Shown piece after piece: positions 43,523 through 51,470 of a DNA stretch of 64,000 bases. Numbering within the stretch: position 1 is the first letter of the stretch; every line of letters starts with the position of its first letter. The notes below the pieces were generated by a model that saw nothing but the letters and a program-made list of their open reading frames with translations, was not told the origin of the DNA and did no database searches. A program made the position numbers and the translations under genes. The DNA is from Bacteroidales bacterium (GTDB lineage: Bacteria > Bacteroidota > Bacteroidia > Bacteroidales > WCHB1-69), in NCBI GenBank assembly GCA_016285145.1, contig JAEEQE010000006.1, forward strand, positions 23,310 to 87,309, written 5' to 3'.

Positions 43523-44938
43523 TCAGTCCTTCACACAACGCACGGATCTACCCATAGAAGGAGAGTCAGAAAATCCATAAGTTGACGAATCATCATATTG
43601 AAAGGCCCAACCAAACGGTTCCGATTCACCTGAAGAAATTGATGAACTCCAAAAATGACACTCTTCACCTTCATCCTCATATAAATAACCATAAGGATAA
43701 AAAATACCCGCCGGAACGGCGGAAAAGCCCGTGGCATTGTTCATATTCGGATTGTTGCCTGGAGTACATGGGTTGTCACAATAAAACCAACCCACATCGG
43801 ATGCAAGAGCCTTGGCTATGTTACCATAGTAACCGCATCCATATTCGCTTTGCAAAAACAAATAGTAAATCAACTGCAAAATCTCCTCCTCGCTGGGCAC
43901 ATGCCAGCCCGTGGGGCAGATGCCCTGCACGCCGCTGGGGTTGGCATCAGAGGCACTGTCACCGTGCATCACCGCCGGCCAGTTGTACAGGTAGCCACGA
44001 TAATACAAGGGAATGGAGGAAGTGTCGTTATCGTAATAATATGGGTAGGTTTCACTATAACTTTGGCCTAGAGGAATGGGGGTGCCATCGTCATAATGCG
44101 TAGTGCGCAGGTTAAACTGCATCCAGCACTGCTGGCCTATCTTCACCGTGTTATATATGTTGCCGTCGTAGTCGGTGACCACAGGGGCGTCCGAACAGGG
44201 AAGGGCATCCCCCGGTGCCGGCAGAGGTGTGGTAAATGGCAACAGGATCATCCCGCCTTCGGTTTGGTATTGTGTCATGGATTGGCTGGCAATTCCACGG
44301 GCATACGCCACATAGCGCATATAGTCGCCCAATTGGAACGGGTGGTGGGAGGAACCCTTGGCGGATTTTGTCCTTGTAGAGGCGTCATAATATGGCGTGG
44401 AGGCGTCATAGTATGGCGCCTCTACAATGCCATCGTATTCCACGGCATCCTTGCCACCGTTGCCGGTGTTCAACAATTTTGCGGACAGGGTTTTGCCGTT
44501 CACGCGGGCCGTCAACACGTAGGTGCCCGGCGTGCGCAGCGCCACGCGCAGATTATGGGTGCCTTGCTGTAGAGACGCGATTAATCGCGTCTCTACGACA
44601 TGTCCGTTCACATCCGCAACCTCCACCTGCACGTCGCCGGGTTCCGGCATTTGCAGGTTCACCGTGGTGGTGCCGTTGAAGGGGTTGGGGGTGGTCTGTA
44701 GAGACGTTGCGCGCAACGTCTCTACATCCTCAATGCCCGTCCACACCGTCAGATTATATTGGGTGTCAGGGTAGTGCAGCGTCTCCGTCCACCCGCGAGT
44801 GATGTTCTCCACTATGATGATGTCGGGCTGCACCCACGTTCCGTCCACCATACGGCAGGAGAAAGTCAGAGACAGACTCTGCGCCATCGCGCCCGCACTT
44901 AACAGCATCATCGCAATAAGGGTAAAGATCTTTTTCAT
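43523..44938 (-). CDS. FISUMP-domain secreted protein carrying three in-frame palindromic elements
   Basis: 471 residues. Signal peptide (MKKIFTLIAMMLLSAGAMA), then an N-terminal beta region, then a T9SS/FlgD-like Ig domain at about 84-157 (TTPNPFNGTTTVNLQM ... GTYVLTARVNGKT), then one FISUMP domain from ~255 to the end (VTDYDGNIYNTVKIGQQCWMQFNLRT ... LYNWPAVMHGD ... GVQGICPTGWHVPSEEE ... ATGFSAVPAG ... SVRCVKD). FISUMP domains are typical of surface proteins in Fibrobacter and Bacteroidota. Residues 72-81, 115-124 and 172-188 are encoded by palindromic repeats (44698, 44569, 44376). Third of three tandem paralogues; ligand unknown. Confidence 0.87.
   Translation of the reverse strand: MKKIFTLIAMMLLSAGAMAQSLSLTFSCRMVDGTWVQPDIIIVENITRGWTETLHYPDTQYNLTVWTGIEDVETLRATSLQTTPNPFNGTTTVNLQMPEPGDVQVEVADVNGHVVETRLIASLQQGTHNLRVALRTPGTYVLTARVNGKTLSAKLLNTGNGGKDAVEYDGIVEAPYYDASTPYYDASTRTKSAKGSSHHPFQLGDYMRYVAYARGIASQSMTQYQTEGGMILLPFTTPLPAPGDALPCSDAPVVTDYDGNIYNTVKIGQQCWMQFNLRTTHYDDGTPIPLGQSYSETYPYYYDNDTSSIPLYYRGYLYNWPAVMHGDSASDANPSGVQGICPTGWHVPSEEEILQLIYYLFLQSEYGCGYYGNIAKALASDVGWFYCDNPCTPGNNPNMNNATGFSAVPAGIFYPYGYLYEDEGEECHFWSSSISSGESEPFGWAFQYDDSSTYGFSDSPSMGRSVRCVKD
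44376..44425 (-). repeat. Palindromic element in frame, with internal 21-bp duplication
   Basis: Outer arms GTAGAGGCG...CGCCTCTAC bound a 50-base element in which a 21-base unit is duplicated; removing one unit leaves a 29-base near-perfect palindrome like the others. Read on the minus strand it encodes VEAPYYDAST followed by a second PYYDAST. Confidence 0.8.
44569..44596 (-). repeat. Perfect 28-bp palindrome encoding VETRLIASLQ
   Basis: Arms GTAGAGACGCGATT and AATCGCGTCTCTAC are exact reverse complements. It lies in the T9SS/FlgD-like domain of the FISUMP protein, at the place where a paralogue (49720 region) has ordinary non-palindromic sequence of the same length. Confidence 0.9.
44698..44725 (-). 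repeat. Perfect 28-bp palindrome encoding VETLRATSLQ
   Basis: Arms GTAGAGACGTTGCG and CGCAACGTCTCTAC are exact reverse complements. It encodes the linker just before the PNPF motif and uses the same reading frame as the element at 44569. Confidence 0.9.
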
Positions 44939-44970
44939 GTCTATAAGGTTTTAGTTTTTAGTTTTACTAC

Positions 44971-45016
44971 CCCGCCCTGCGGGCACCCCTTCTAAAAAAT
45001 AGAAGGGGAGTTTTTT
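44971..45016. repeat. Double-hairpin intergenic element
   Basis: CCCGC-CCT-GCGGG is followed by CCCCTTCTA-AAAAA-TAGAAGGGG and then six T on the plus strand. It lies between two minus-strand FISUMP genes, so as a terminator it faces against their transcription. From memory, this layout is a dispersed intergenic element in many Bacteroidales. Confidence 0.7.
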
Positions 45017-45028
45017 GTGTGCGTCCTC

Positions 45029-45075
45029 CTCAAATCCATTCACTGTTCACTAATCACTGATCACTATTCACTATT
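45029..45075. repeat. Heptamer repeat starting at the stop codon of the middle FISUMP gene
   Basis: On the minus strand the TGA stop is the start of the first unit: tgaaata, gtgaata, gtgatca, gtgatta, gtgaaca, gtgaatg. The same arrangement follows the FISUMP gene at 47311. Confidence 0.85.
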
Positions 45076-47202
45076 TCAGTCCTTCACGCAACGGACGGAA
45101 TTCCCGCAGTCCTTGGGACCGGCGCTCCTGAGCACATCAGCGGCGCCGTAATAGAGATTGCGGGAGTAGGCGTTTGTGCTATTGTTCTGGGACTGGGTAG
45201 TGCTCCAGAAGTTTGCGTTGTAGGTGAGACCGTAGTAGTAGCCTCTGTATTCGCCAGCGGGAATGGCCGAAAAACCTGTGGCATTGTTCGCGTCCGGATA
45301 GCTGCCAACAGAATAAGGCACCGAACTGTATTCCCAGAATGATGTCGAAGCCAACGCCCGGGCAATGTATGTGCTATTGTTGTCCCAATAGTACTGGCTT
45401 TGGCTGCCCACATAGTCTTCCAATTGTGTCCACTCCGGATCGCTGGGCACATGCCAGCCGGTGGGGCAGATGCCTTGTACCCCAGAGGGGTTGGACAAAC
45501 TGCTGTTCGCCCCATGCATCACGGCAGGCCAGTTGTACAGGTAACCTCTGGTCTGCCAGGGAATATTGGATGTGGAATGATCGTAATAGTAGGGGGCACT
45601 GTCGCTTTGTGTTGTGCCAGTGGGAATGGCTGTTCCATCTGCGTAATGCGTGGTGCGCAGGTTATGGCGCATCCAGCACTGTTGGCCTATCTGAACTGTG
45701 GGATACACATTGCCATCGTAGTCGGTGACCGTAGGGGTGCCCGGACAAGAATTATGGAGCCCCACGGGATCATAATCATAATAATCACGAAGGCAGCGGA
45801 CGGCACACGCGTCGGCATGGCCTGCCCCTGCATAGTTATACGCATCGGGGATATCGTACTCCATATAAAAGAAACTACCATAACTGGTGGCACCCGAAGA
45901 GGACCAAATATAGGCACGGTATCCTAAATTACAGAACCCCGAGTCAAAATAGCCGCCCGTCGGGAATACACTAAAACCAGTGGCGTTGTTGTCCGCCGTA
46001 TTGTTACCCACAGCGCATACGGAGGTGCTCGGGTTCCAATCAGCGTCAAAAGGACCGGTTGCGAGCGCTTTGGCGATATTATCCTCATTCCCGCCACATC
46101 TATATTTGGGACGACTTTTCACATAGTCTATCAACTGATCCCACTCCGCCTCGCTCGGCACATGCCAGCCGTTGGGACAAACACCCTGCACACCGGAAGG
46201 GTTGGCATCGGAAGGAGTGGCACCGTGCATCAACGCCGTCCAATTGTACAGAAGGCCGCGTTGGGTCCACCACATAAGCCATCCCTCATATTCGTAATAG
46301 TATGGGGAGGTGCTGCTGGTGACCGGGGTGCCCGAGCCTGATACAGACGACCCTCCGGAAGGGATGACCGTGCCATCGGCAAAGTGCTTGGTGCGCAGAT
46401 TCGACATCATCCAGCACTGTTTCCCAATCCGGACCGTTTGGTAAACATTACCTTCAACATCCCTGAGAATAGGAATTTCCGGACAGTTTACACCATCCTG
46501 AACCTCCGAAAACTTCAACGATATCGTTTCCGAGGAATTTTGTGATTGGATTATAGGATAACTTTCCACCGCCTCCCCGTCAAAAGTGGCGTAGCCCCTA
46601 TATTCCATCTGATCACTGTAATTGAACGGATGGGTGATGTGGCCCTTAGGGGCATTTTTCAGTTGGAAGGCATTGTCCGCCATACCGGAGTATGCCACCG
46701 CATCCGCACCGCGTCCCCGATGGCACACCATCTTCATCGATGTGCTTCGTCCCGCCTGACGGGCCGTCAGGAAATAGACACCCGCCGTGGACACTGAAAC
46801 GCGCAACTGGTGCACACCCGGTTGTAGAGCCGCGATTGATCGCGTCTCTACGATGCGTCCGGTAATATCCGTCATCTGCACCGTCACGTCCCCGGGCTCT
46901 GCCACCTGCAGATTTACGAAGGTGGTGCCGTCAAACGGGTTGGGATAGTTCTGCGAAAAGGCGAAATCCTTTCCACCAACATAATCTTCAACGCCCACCC
47001 CATTCTGAATGGTCAGAACCGTATCCGGCCAATAGAGGGTCTCCTGCCAGTGCTTGGTCCTGTTGGACACCACCACACTGTCGAGCTTTTTGTCGTATCC
47101 GTTGTAATCTTTTCCGACAAACGTCAGCGTTACCGTTTGCGCCATCGCGCCCGCGCAAAGTAGCAGCAGCGCGATAAGAGTAAAGGTCTTTTTCATATTC
47201 AC
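45076..47202 (-). CDS. Secreted protein with two FISUMP domains and one in-frame palindrome
   Basis: 708 residues; the start may be Met1 or Met3. Signal peptide (MKKTFTLIALLLLCAGAMA), N-terminal beta region, a T9SS/FlgD-like domain at about 87-160 (YPNPFDGTTFVNLQV ... GVYFLTARQAGRS), then two FISUMP domains (first from ~ILRDVEGNVYQTVRIGKQCW, second from ~VTDYDGNVYPTVQIGQQCW), each with the GVQGxCPxGWHVPS and ATGFS...P.G blocks. Residues 118-127 (VETRSIAALQ) come from the palindrome at 46824. As in its neighbours the sorting-like domain is near the N-terminus rather than at the end. Confidence 0.88.
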   Translation of the reverse strand: MNMKKTFTLIALLLLCAGAMAQTVTLTFVGKDYNGYDKKLDSVVVSNRTKHWQETLYWPDTVLTIQNGVGVEDYVGGKDFAFSQNYPNPFDGTTFVNLQVAEPGDVTVQMTDITGRIVETRSIAALQPGVHQLRVSVSTAGVYFLTARQAGRSTSMKMVCHRGRGADAVAYSGMADNAFQLKNAPKGHITHPFNYSDQMEYRGYATFDGEAVESYPIIQSQNSSETISLKFSEVQDGVNCPEIPILRDVEGNVYQTVRIGKQCWMMSNLRTKHFADGTVIPSGGSSVSGSGTPVTSSTSPYYYEYEGWLMWWTQRGLLYNWTALMHGATPSDANPSGVQGVCPNGWHVPSEAEWDQLIDYVKSRPKYRCGGNEDNIAKALATGPFDADWNPSTSVCAVGNNTADNNATGFSVFPTGGYFDSGFCNLGYRAYIWSSSGATSYGSFFYMEYDIPDAYNYAGAGHADACAVRCLRDYYDYDPVGLHNSCPGTPTVTDYDGNVYPTVQIGQQCWMRHNLRTTHYADGTAIPTGTTQSDSAPYYYDHSTSNIPWQTRGYLYNWPAVMHGANSSLSNPSGVQGICPTGWHVPSDPEWTQLEDYVGSQSQYYWDNNSTYIARALASTSFWEYSSVPYSVGSYPDANNATGFSAIPAGEYRGYYYGLTYNANFWSTTQSQNNSTNAYSRNLYYGAADVLRSAGPKDCGNSVRCVKD
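46824..46851 (-). repeat. 28-bp near-palindrome encoding VETRSIAALQ
   Basis: GTAGAG...CTCTAC arms with one mismatch and one wobble; same position in the T9SS/FlgD-like domain and same frame as the perfect palindrome at 44569, so either it was inherited before duplication or inserted at the same site. Confidence 0.85.
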
Positions 47203-47261
47203 AAGGTTTAATTATTAACTTTTAGTTTTACTACCCCATTTGGTGTCTGCTTCACACCCGA

Positions 47262-47313
47262 ATCTATTCACTGTTCACTAATCACTGATCACTGATCACT
47301 GTTCACTATTTCA
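47262..47313. repeat. Heptamer repeat starting at the stop codon of the FISUMP gene at 47311
   Basis: On the minus strand the TGA stop opens the array: tgaaata, gtgaaca, gtgatca, gtgatca, gtgatta, gtgaaca, gtgaata. It resembles the array after the next FISUMP gene, with one unit more. Confidence 0.85.
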
Positions 47314-50085
47314 ATTGTTGCGGAGACAACGCACAGAAAGACCATATCTCATATCGGAGCTATCCCTGTGCATGGAGGCACTGTCATTAACGAGAGCGCG
47401 AAAGAAACACCAACCGCTGTTATAATTCTTGGTAGAACTCCAGAAGTAAGTAGCGATGCCGAGATTATAGTATCCATAAATGCCAGCGGGATAGGCCGAA
47501 AAGCCTGTAGTATTGTTTGAACTCTGGTTATTGCCCACATTACATATATTGGAGGAGCTGCTTTCCCAACCCGAAGCAGAAGCCAATGCTTTGGCTATAT
47601 TGTCGCTGCTGGCACCACATACATACAGGCTGTTGCCACTCACAGAGTTTTCTAACTGCGTCCACTCCGCGTCGCTCGGCACATGCCAGCCATTAGGGCA
47701 GATGCCCTGTACCCCACTGGGATTGGTGGTGCTGCTGCTCGCCCCATGCATCACGGCAGGCCAGTTGTAGAGGTATCCCCTGTCTGACAAGGAAATGTTA
47801 GTGGTGGGATAATTGTAATAGTAGGGGACAGTAGTACTTCCAGATGAGCTGGTGGAGATAGAAGTTCCATCTGCAAAGTGTGTGGTACGCAGGTTCGACT
47901 TCATCCAGCACTGGTTCCCGATCCCCACCGTATTATAAACATTGCCATCATAATCGCTCACCGTGGTCTGGCCGTGGCATGCACCAGTCGTGAACTCCAT
48001 CACGTCACCGTAAACTGTACCGGCACCATTTCTGGCATAAGCACGTACATAATATTTTGTGTTGCTCTCTAAATTATCATATCTAATAGAAAAACTACCC
48101 AGATGGTAATGATAATAGGAGGGCTCATTAGAAACCAAATGGCAGTCGTCACCATTTTCTGTAGGGTTGGGCAATCTGCTATAAATCATGCCGCGAACAT
48201 AATGCTCACATTGAGCACTACCCTTTGAGGTTACCGTGCCATGCAGAATAATGGCATTTGGATGGCCTGGGACACTAGAGACCGAATCCGTACGCACCGA
48301 AGGAACCTCATAGTACAATATCACATCATTGCCGTACACCACCGTGCCGGCGGCAGTCTTGGCGTAGGCCCGCATGTGATAGATGCCCTCCGTCAGCCCC
48401 GTGATATCATCGGTGTAGATAAAGCCGGGGCCCGAACTGACCTCCACATGGTTGCCGCCCAACGTGGGATTGGCATAGATACTCCAGCACACACCTTTCT
48501 GCACTATCGGTGCACCACCGTGGGACGTGACATATCCATAACAACTGGCTCGACCCATAGATGCATAATATTTCACGCTGTCGGTGGTCACCGTGGGAGG
48601 GGTCGTCTCCTGCTCGTCGCGAAGGCAACGCACGGAGCATCCGTCTGCACCAGTCGAAGGGTTCACTAATACAGTTGGTGAGTTTGTTACAACCCAGGGA
48701 CCATACACCTGTGAGACATTTACGTATGGATCATAAATGATTCCAAAAGAGCTCCAAAACTTCGTCAAATCGCCGAAGCCACTGGTGGCGCCATTGGTGA
48801 GGGTTCCTGCAGGAAAGGCTTCAAATCCAGGGTAGAAGTTGTCCTCTGCGACAATGTCTGCAAAGCCGTTGGAGGAGGGATCGTTGCCCGGAGCGCAAGG
48901 CACACTGTTGGCACTCCAGACTTCCGCCTTCGTCGCCATTGCCTTGGCATTGTATCCTACAACTCCATTGCAGACATATTCGTCGCGGCTGTTCAGATAG
49001 TTCAGCATCAGTGTCCACTCGGCAAGACTCGGCACATGCCAGCCGTTGGGGCAGATGCCCTGCACCCCACTGGGAATCTCGTTGCTGTAGGAGGCCCCGC
49101 GCATCACCGCCGCCGAATTGTACAACAAACCGTAGGACCCTGAAACGGTGGGGTTCCCGTTCGGATAGTAGTAGTAGCCCGTCTGGTAGGATGTCATTAT
49201 GTTCGAGAGGTTCTGGTCCCCGCGTGCAATGGGCGTGCCGTCCGGATAGTGTCTGCTGGCGAGGTTTACCCCCATCCAACACTGGTGACCCACCCACATC
49301 GCGATATAACTGTTGTTGTCGTAGTCGTACACATAACCGTTGTTGATGCAGTTCGTCCCGTCGCGTGTGGGGAACCACAGCGTCACCGTCTGCGACATCA
49401 ACGAGCCTGTCTCACGCAGGCTCTTAAACGCGCGGGTCGGCATGGGCTCGCCCCACACGGCATGCGGATAGTCGTTCACCGTGATGTAGCCCACATACTG
49501 CAACGAGTCGCCGTAGTCCCACGGATGGCTGCCATAGACCTTCATCTGCGACTTGCCGTTGGCGGCGCCCGTCATGCCCACGTACTCCAGAGTGTTCGCA
49601 CCGCCGTTACCGCGGCTCACCATCTTCACCGTCGAGGTGCGGCCGTTCTGCCGCGCCGTCAGGAAGTAGAGGCCCGCGTTGGCGAGTGTCACGCGCAGCT
49701 CGTGCGCACCCTCCTGCGGGGATTCGATGCGTAGTGTCTCCACCACGCGCCCGAAGATGTCCGAAATCTGCACCTGCACATCGCCGCGGTCCGTCACGTT
49801 CAGCGTGGCGCGCGTCTCGCCCTCAAAGGGGTTGGGCCTGTTCTGCGTCAGGCCGAAAGCGCCCGTCTGCACATAGTGCTCCACGCCCGCGGGCGAGAGT
49901 ATGAGGCGCAAGTCCGGCGCATACACCGTCTCCGTCCAGTTCTGCGTCAAGTTGGTCACCACCACGCTGTCCATCTGTACAGCCTGGTCGTTACCGTCCA
50001 TTCCTTCAAAGCTAATCACTACCTGTTGCGCTGGCAACAGCAGCACCATCAGCATCATCGCGATAAGAGTAAAGGTCTTTTTCAT
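47311..50085 (-). CDS. Secreted protein with two FISUMP domains separated by Ig/fibronectin-like repeats
   Basis: 924 residues. Signal peptide (MKKTFTLIAMMLMVLLLPA), N-terminal beta region, T9SS/FlgD-like domain at about 78-150 (NRPNPFEGETRATLNV ... GLYFLTARQNGRT), a FISUMP domain (YDYDNNSYIAMWVGHQCWMGVNLAS ... GVQGICPNGWHVPSLAEW ... CSVRCLRDE), two Ig/fibronectin-like repeats (TVTTDSVKYYASMGRASCYG; VRTDSVSSVPGHPNAI) and a C-terminal FISUMP domain ending SVRCLRNN. First gene of the three-gene FISUMP group, expressed from the box at 50119. At the palindrome site of its paralogues it carries VETLRIESPQ from non-palindromic DNA. Confidence 0.88.
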   Translation of the reverse strand: MKKTFTLIAMMLMVLLLPAQQVVISFEGMDGNDQAVQMDSVVVTNLTQNWTETVYAPDLRLILSPAGVEHYVQTGAFGLTQNRPNPFEGETRATLNVTDRGDVQVQISDIFGRVVETLRIESPQEGAHELRVTLANAGLYFLTARQNGRTSTVKMVSRGNGGANTLEYVGMTGAANGKSQMKVYGSHPWDYGDSLQYVGYITVNDYPHAVWGEPMPTRAFKSLRETGSLMSQTVTLWFPTRDGTNCINNGYVYDYDNNSYIAMWVGHQCWMGVNLASRHYPDGTPIARGDQNLSNIMTSYQTGYYYYPNGNPTVSGSYGLLYNSAAVMRGASYSNEIPSGVQGICPNGWHVPSLAEWTLMLNYLNSRDEYVCNGVVGYNAKAMATKAEVWSANSVPCAPGNDPSSNGFADIVAEDNFYPGFEAFPAGTLTNGATSGFGDLTKFWSSFGIIYDPYVNVSQVYGPWVVTNSPTVLVNPSTGADGCSVRCLRDEQETTPPTVTTDSVKYYASMGRASCYGYVTSHGGAPIVQKGVCWSIYANPTLGGNHVEVSSGPGFIYTDDITGLTEGIYHMRAYAKTAAGTVVYGNDVILYYEVPSVRTDSVSSVPGHPNAIILHGTVTSKGSAQCEHYVRGMIYSRLPNPTENGDDCHLVSNEPSYYHYHLGSFSIRYDNLESNTKYYVRAYARNGAGTVYGDVMEFTTGACHGQTTVSDYDGNVYNTVGIGNQCWMKSNLRTTHFADGTSISTSSSGSTTVPYYYNYPTTNISLSDRGYLYNWPAVMHGASSSTTNPSGVQGICPNGWHVPSDAEWTQLENSVSGNSLYVCGASSDNIAKALASASGWESSSSNICNVGNNQSSNNTTGFSAYPAGIYGYYNLGIATYFWSSTKNYNSGWCFFRALVNDSASMHRDSSDMRYGLSVRCLRNN

Positions 50086-50118
50086 ATCTATAAAGTTTTA
50101 ATTTTCAGTATTGGATTG

Positions 50119-50126
50119 CAAAGATA
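50119..50126 (-). promoter_or_regulatory. -7 promoter box (TATCTTTG) of the FISUMP group
   Basis: An exact minus-strand box 33 bases before the ATG at 50085. No box is seen before the other two FISUMP genes, so the three may be one transcript. Confidence 0.72.
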
Positions 50127-50145
50127 CAAAATCCGGATAAACAAA

Positions 50146-51216
50146 TCACTCCCCAAAGAGCTTCCTGTACAGGCATCCCACCAGCTGGCGGTCGTCGTCG
50201 CGCTGGTGCATGCCGCCGCCCAAACAGTAACGGAAGGCCTCGCAATGCTCGCACGGGCCGGTCTTGGCCCAACGGCGGTCGCGGAACTCCTGAAAACGGT
50301 TCTGCCACACATCCCAGAAGTCGTCCTTGTAGATGTTGCCCTGGTGGAAATTGTGCCGGATGCTGGTACAACCGGAGATACTGCCGTCGATGCGGATGCT
50401 GGCGGCATTCACGCCGGCGGCGCAATGGTAGAAATAGTCGCGCACCTCAGCCTCGTATTCCCCTAAAAAGCCCTCGCAGGCAAAATTCAGACGGATGCGG
50501 CCCTCTTGGCGGGTGCTTTTGATGAATTCCATGATTCCCCGCACCTGCTCGGAGGAGAGTTGCAGCGTGTCATCGTCGGCCGCACGTCCCGCCGGGAAAA
50601 TGGTGAAGATGCGCCAGCGCCGCACGCCGAGGCTGATCAGGAACTCCTTGAAACGTTCTAAATAGGGAAATGTCTGCGGCGTCACGCAGGTGACCACATC
50701 GTAGGTAAGGCCCTTCTCCTGTGCAATCATCTGGATGGCCTCCACGGCCCTGTCAAAGCTGTCGGGATGGCCGCGCATGGCGTTGTGCTCCTCGGTAAAG
50801 CCATCCAGACTGATCGTGATAGAGTGCAGGCCCGCCCGCAATAGGGAATCTAACCGCGCACGGTCCAGCAACATGCCGTTGCTCACCATGCCCCACGGAT
50901 ATTCGCGCTTGTAGAGTTCCCGTCCCACCTGCTCCAAATCGTTGCGCATCAAAGGCTCGCCGCCCGAGAAAATAATCATCACCTTATGCGGGTCCACATG
51001 CGGCGTAAGCTTGTCGATGACGGCCAGAAAATCCTCCGCCGGCATGTCGGGCGTGTTGCTCTTGGCGGTGCAGTCGCTGCCGCAGTGCTTACAGTTGAGA
51101 CAGCAGCGAAGCGTACACTCCCAGAAGAGCTGCATCAGCGTATGTTCCCGCACTTCGATGGCGTGATACTTGCGATACAACTCCAGCGCGACCCGTTTCT
51201 TCCAACCCAGTTTCAT
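50146..51216 (-). CDS. Radical SAM/SPASM enzyme of the rSAM/lipoprotein system (TIGR04133-like)
   Basis: 356 residues. The radical SAM cluster motif is Cys38-x3-Cys42-x2-Cys45 (LRCCLNCKHCGSDC), with the IIFSGGEPLM SAM motif. The C-terminal SPASM region has seven cysteines (247, 265, 283, 322, 325, 331, 348) spaced for two auxiliary iron-sulfur clusters, including GCTSIRHNFHQGNI and CEHCEAFRYCLGGG. SPASM enzymes usually modify peptides or proteins. The gene starts six bases after a small lipoprotein gene and flotillin lies before that, so all three are probably co-transcribed. As I recall this Bacteroidota family pairs with a lipoprotein of unknown function; matching lipoproteins are at 42820, 43211 and 51223. 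Confidence 0.88.
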   Translation of the reverse strand: MKLGWKKRVALELYRKYHAIEVREHTLMQLFWECTLRCCLNCKHCGSDCTAKSNTPDMPAEDFLAVIDKLTPHVDPHKVMIIFSGGEPLMRNDLEQVGRELYKREYPWGMVSNGMLLDRARLDSLLRAGLHSITISLDGFTEEHNAMRGHPDSFDRAVEAIQMIAQEKGLTYDVVTCVTPQTFPYLERFKEFLISLGVRRWRIFTIFPAGRAADDDTLQLSSEQVRGIMEFIKSTRQEGRIRLNFACEGFLGEYEAEVRDYFYHCAAGVNAASIRIDGSISGCTSIRHNFHQGNIYKDDFWDVWQNRFQEFRDRRWAKTGPCEHCEAFRYCLGGGMHQRDDDRQLVGCLYRKLFGE

Positions 51217-51222
51217 AAACGG

Positions 51223-51459
51223 CTATTGGGAATCGTCTGTGTATGGCAACTCTTCGGATGAGACACCCTCCGTTTGCGGGATGGCGTCTGTTTGCTTGCC
51301 AGGCTCAAAAGTCTTGTAAACAACACCATACATTTCCGACATCGTATCGCCAGGTGTCGTCCAGTGATCGGGAGGAACAGGGCCATACATGAGTTCGGGT
51401 CCGTCACAGGCTGTGAAAAAGCCCAAGGCTGAAAGCAGCAATGCGAGGATCTTTTTCAT
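51223..51459 (-). CDS. Small lipoprotein upstream of the radical SAM enzyme
   Basis: 78 residues. MKKILALLLSALGFFTAC is a lipoprotein signal (Cys18). The mature part is short, Pro-, Thr- and acid-rich, with two MYG motifs (ELMYGPVPPDH; SEMYGVVYKTF). It resembles the 81-residue lipoprotein at 43211 and shares the YG.P motif with the larger lipoprotein at 42820. Placed six bases before the radical SAM gene, it is the best candidate for a substrate or partner; this is inference from position. Confidence 0.75.
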   Translation of the reverse strand: MKKILALLLSALGFFTACDGPELMYGPVPPDHWTTPGDTMSEMYGVVYKTFEPGKQTDAIPQTEGVSSEELPYTDDSQ

Positions 51460-51470
51460 GACAATTAGAC

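Noticed and set aside
43523-50085. Mobile element or phage tail locus, because of tandem FISUMP paralogues
   Set aside because: No transposase, integrase, phage structural gene or terminal repeats are seen; the paralogues have signal peptides and look like chromosomal surface genes.
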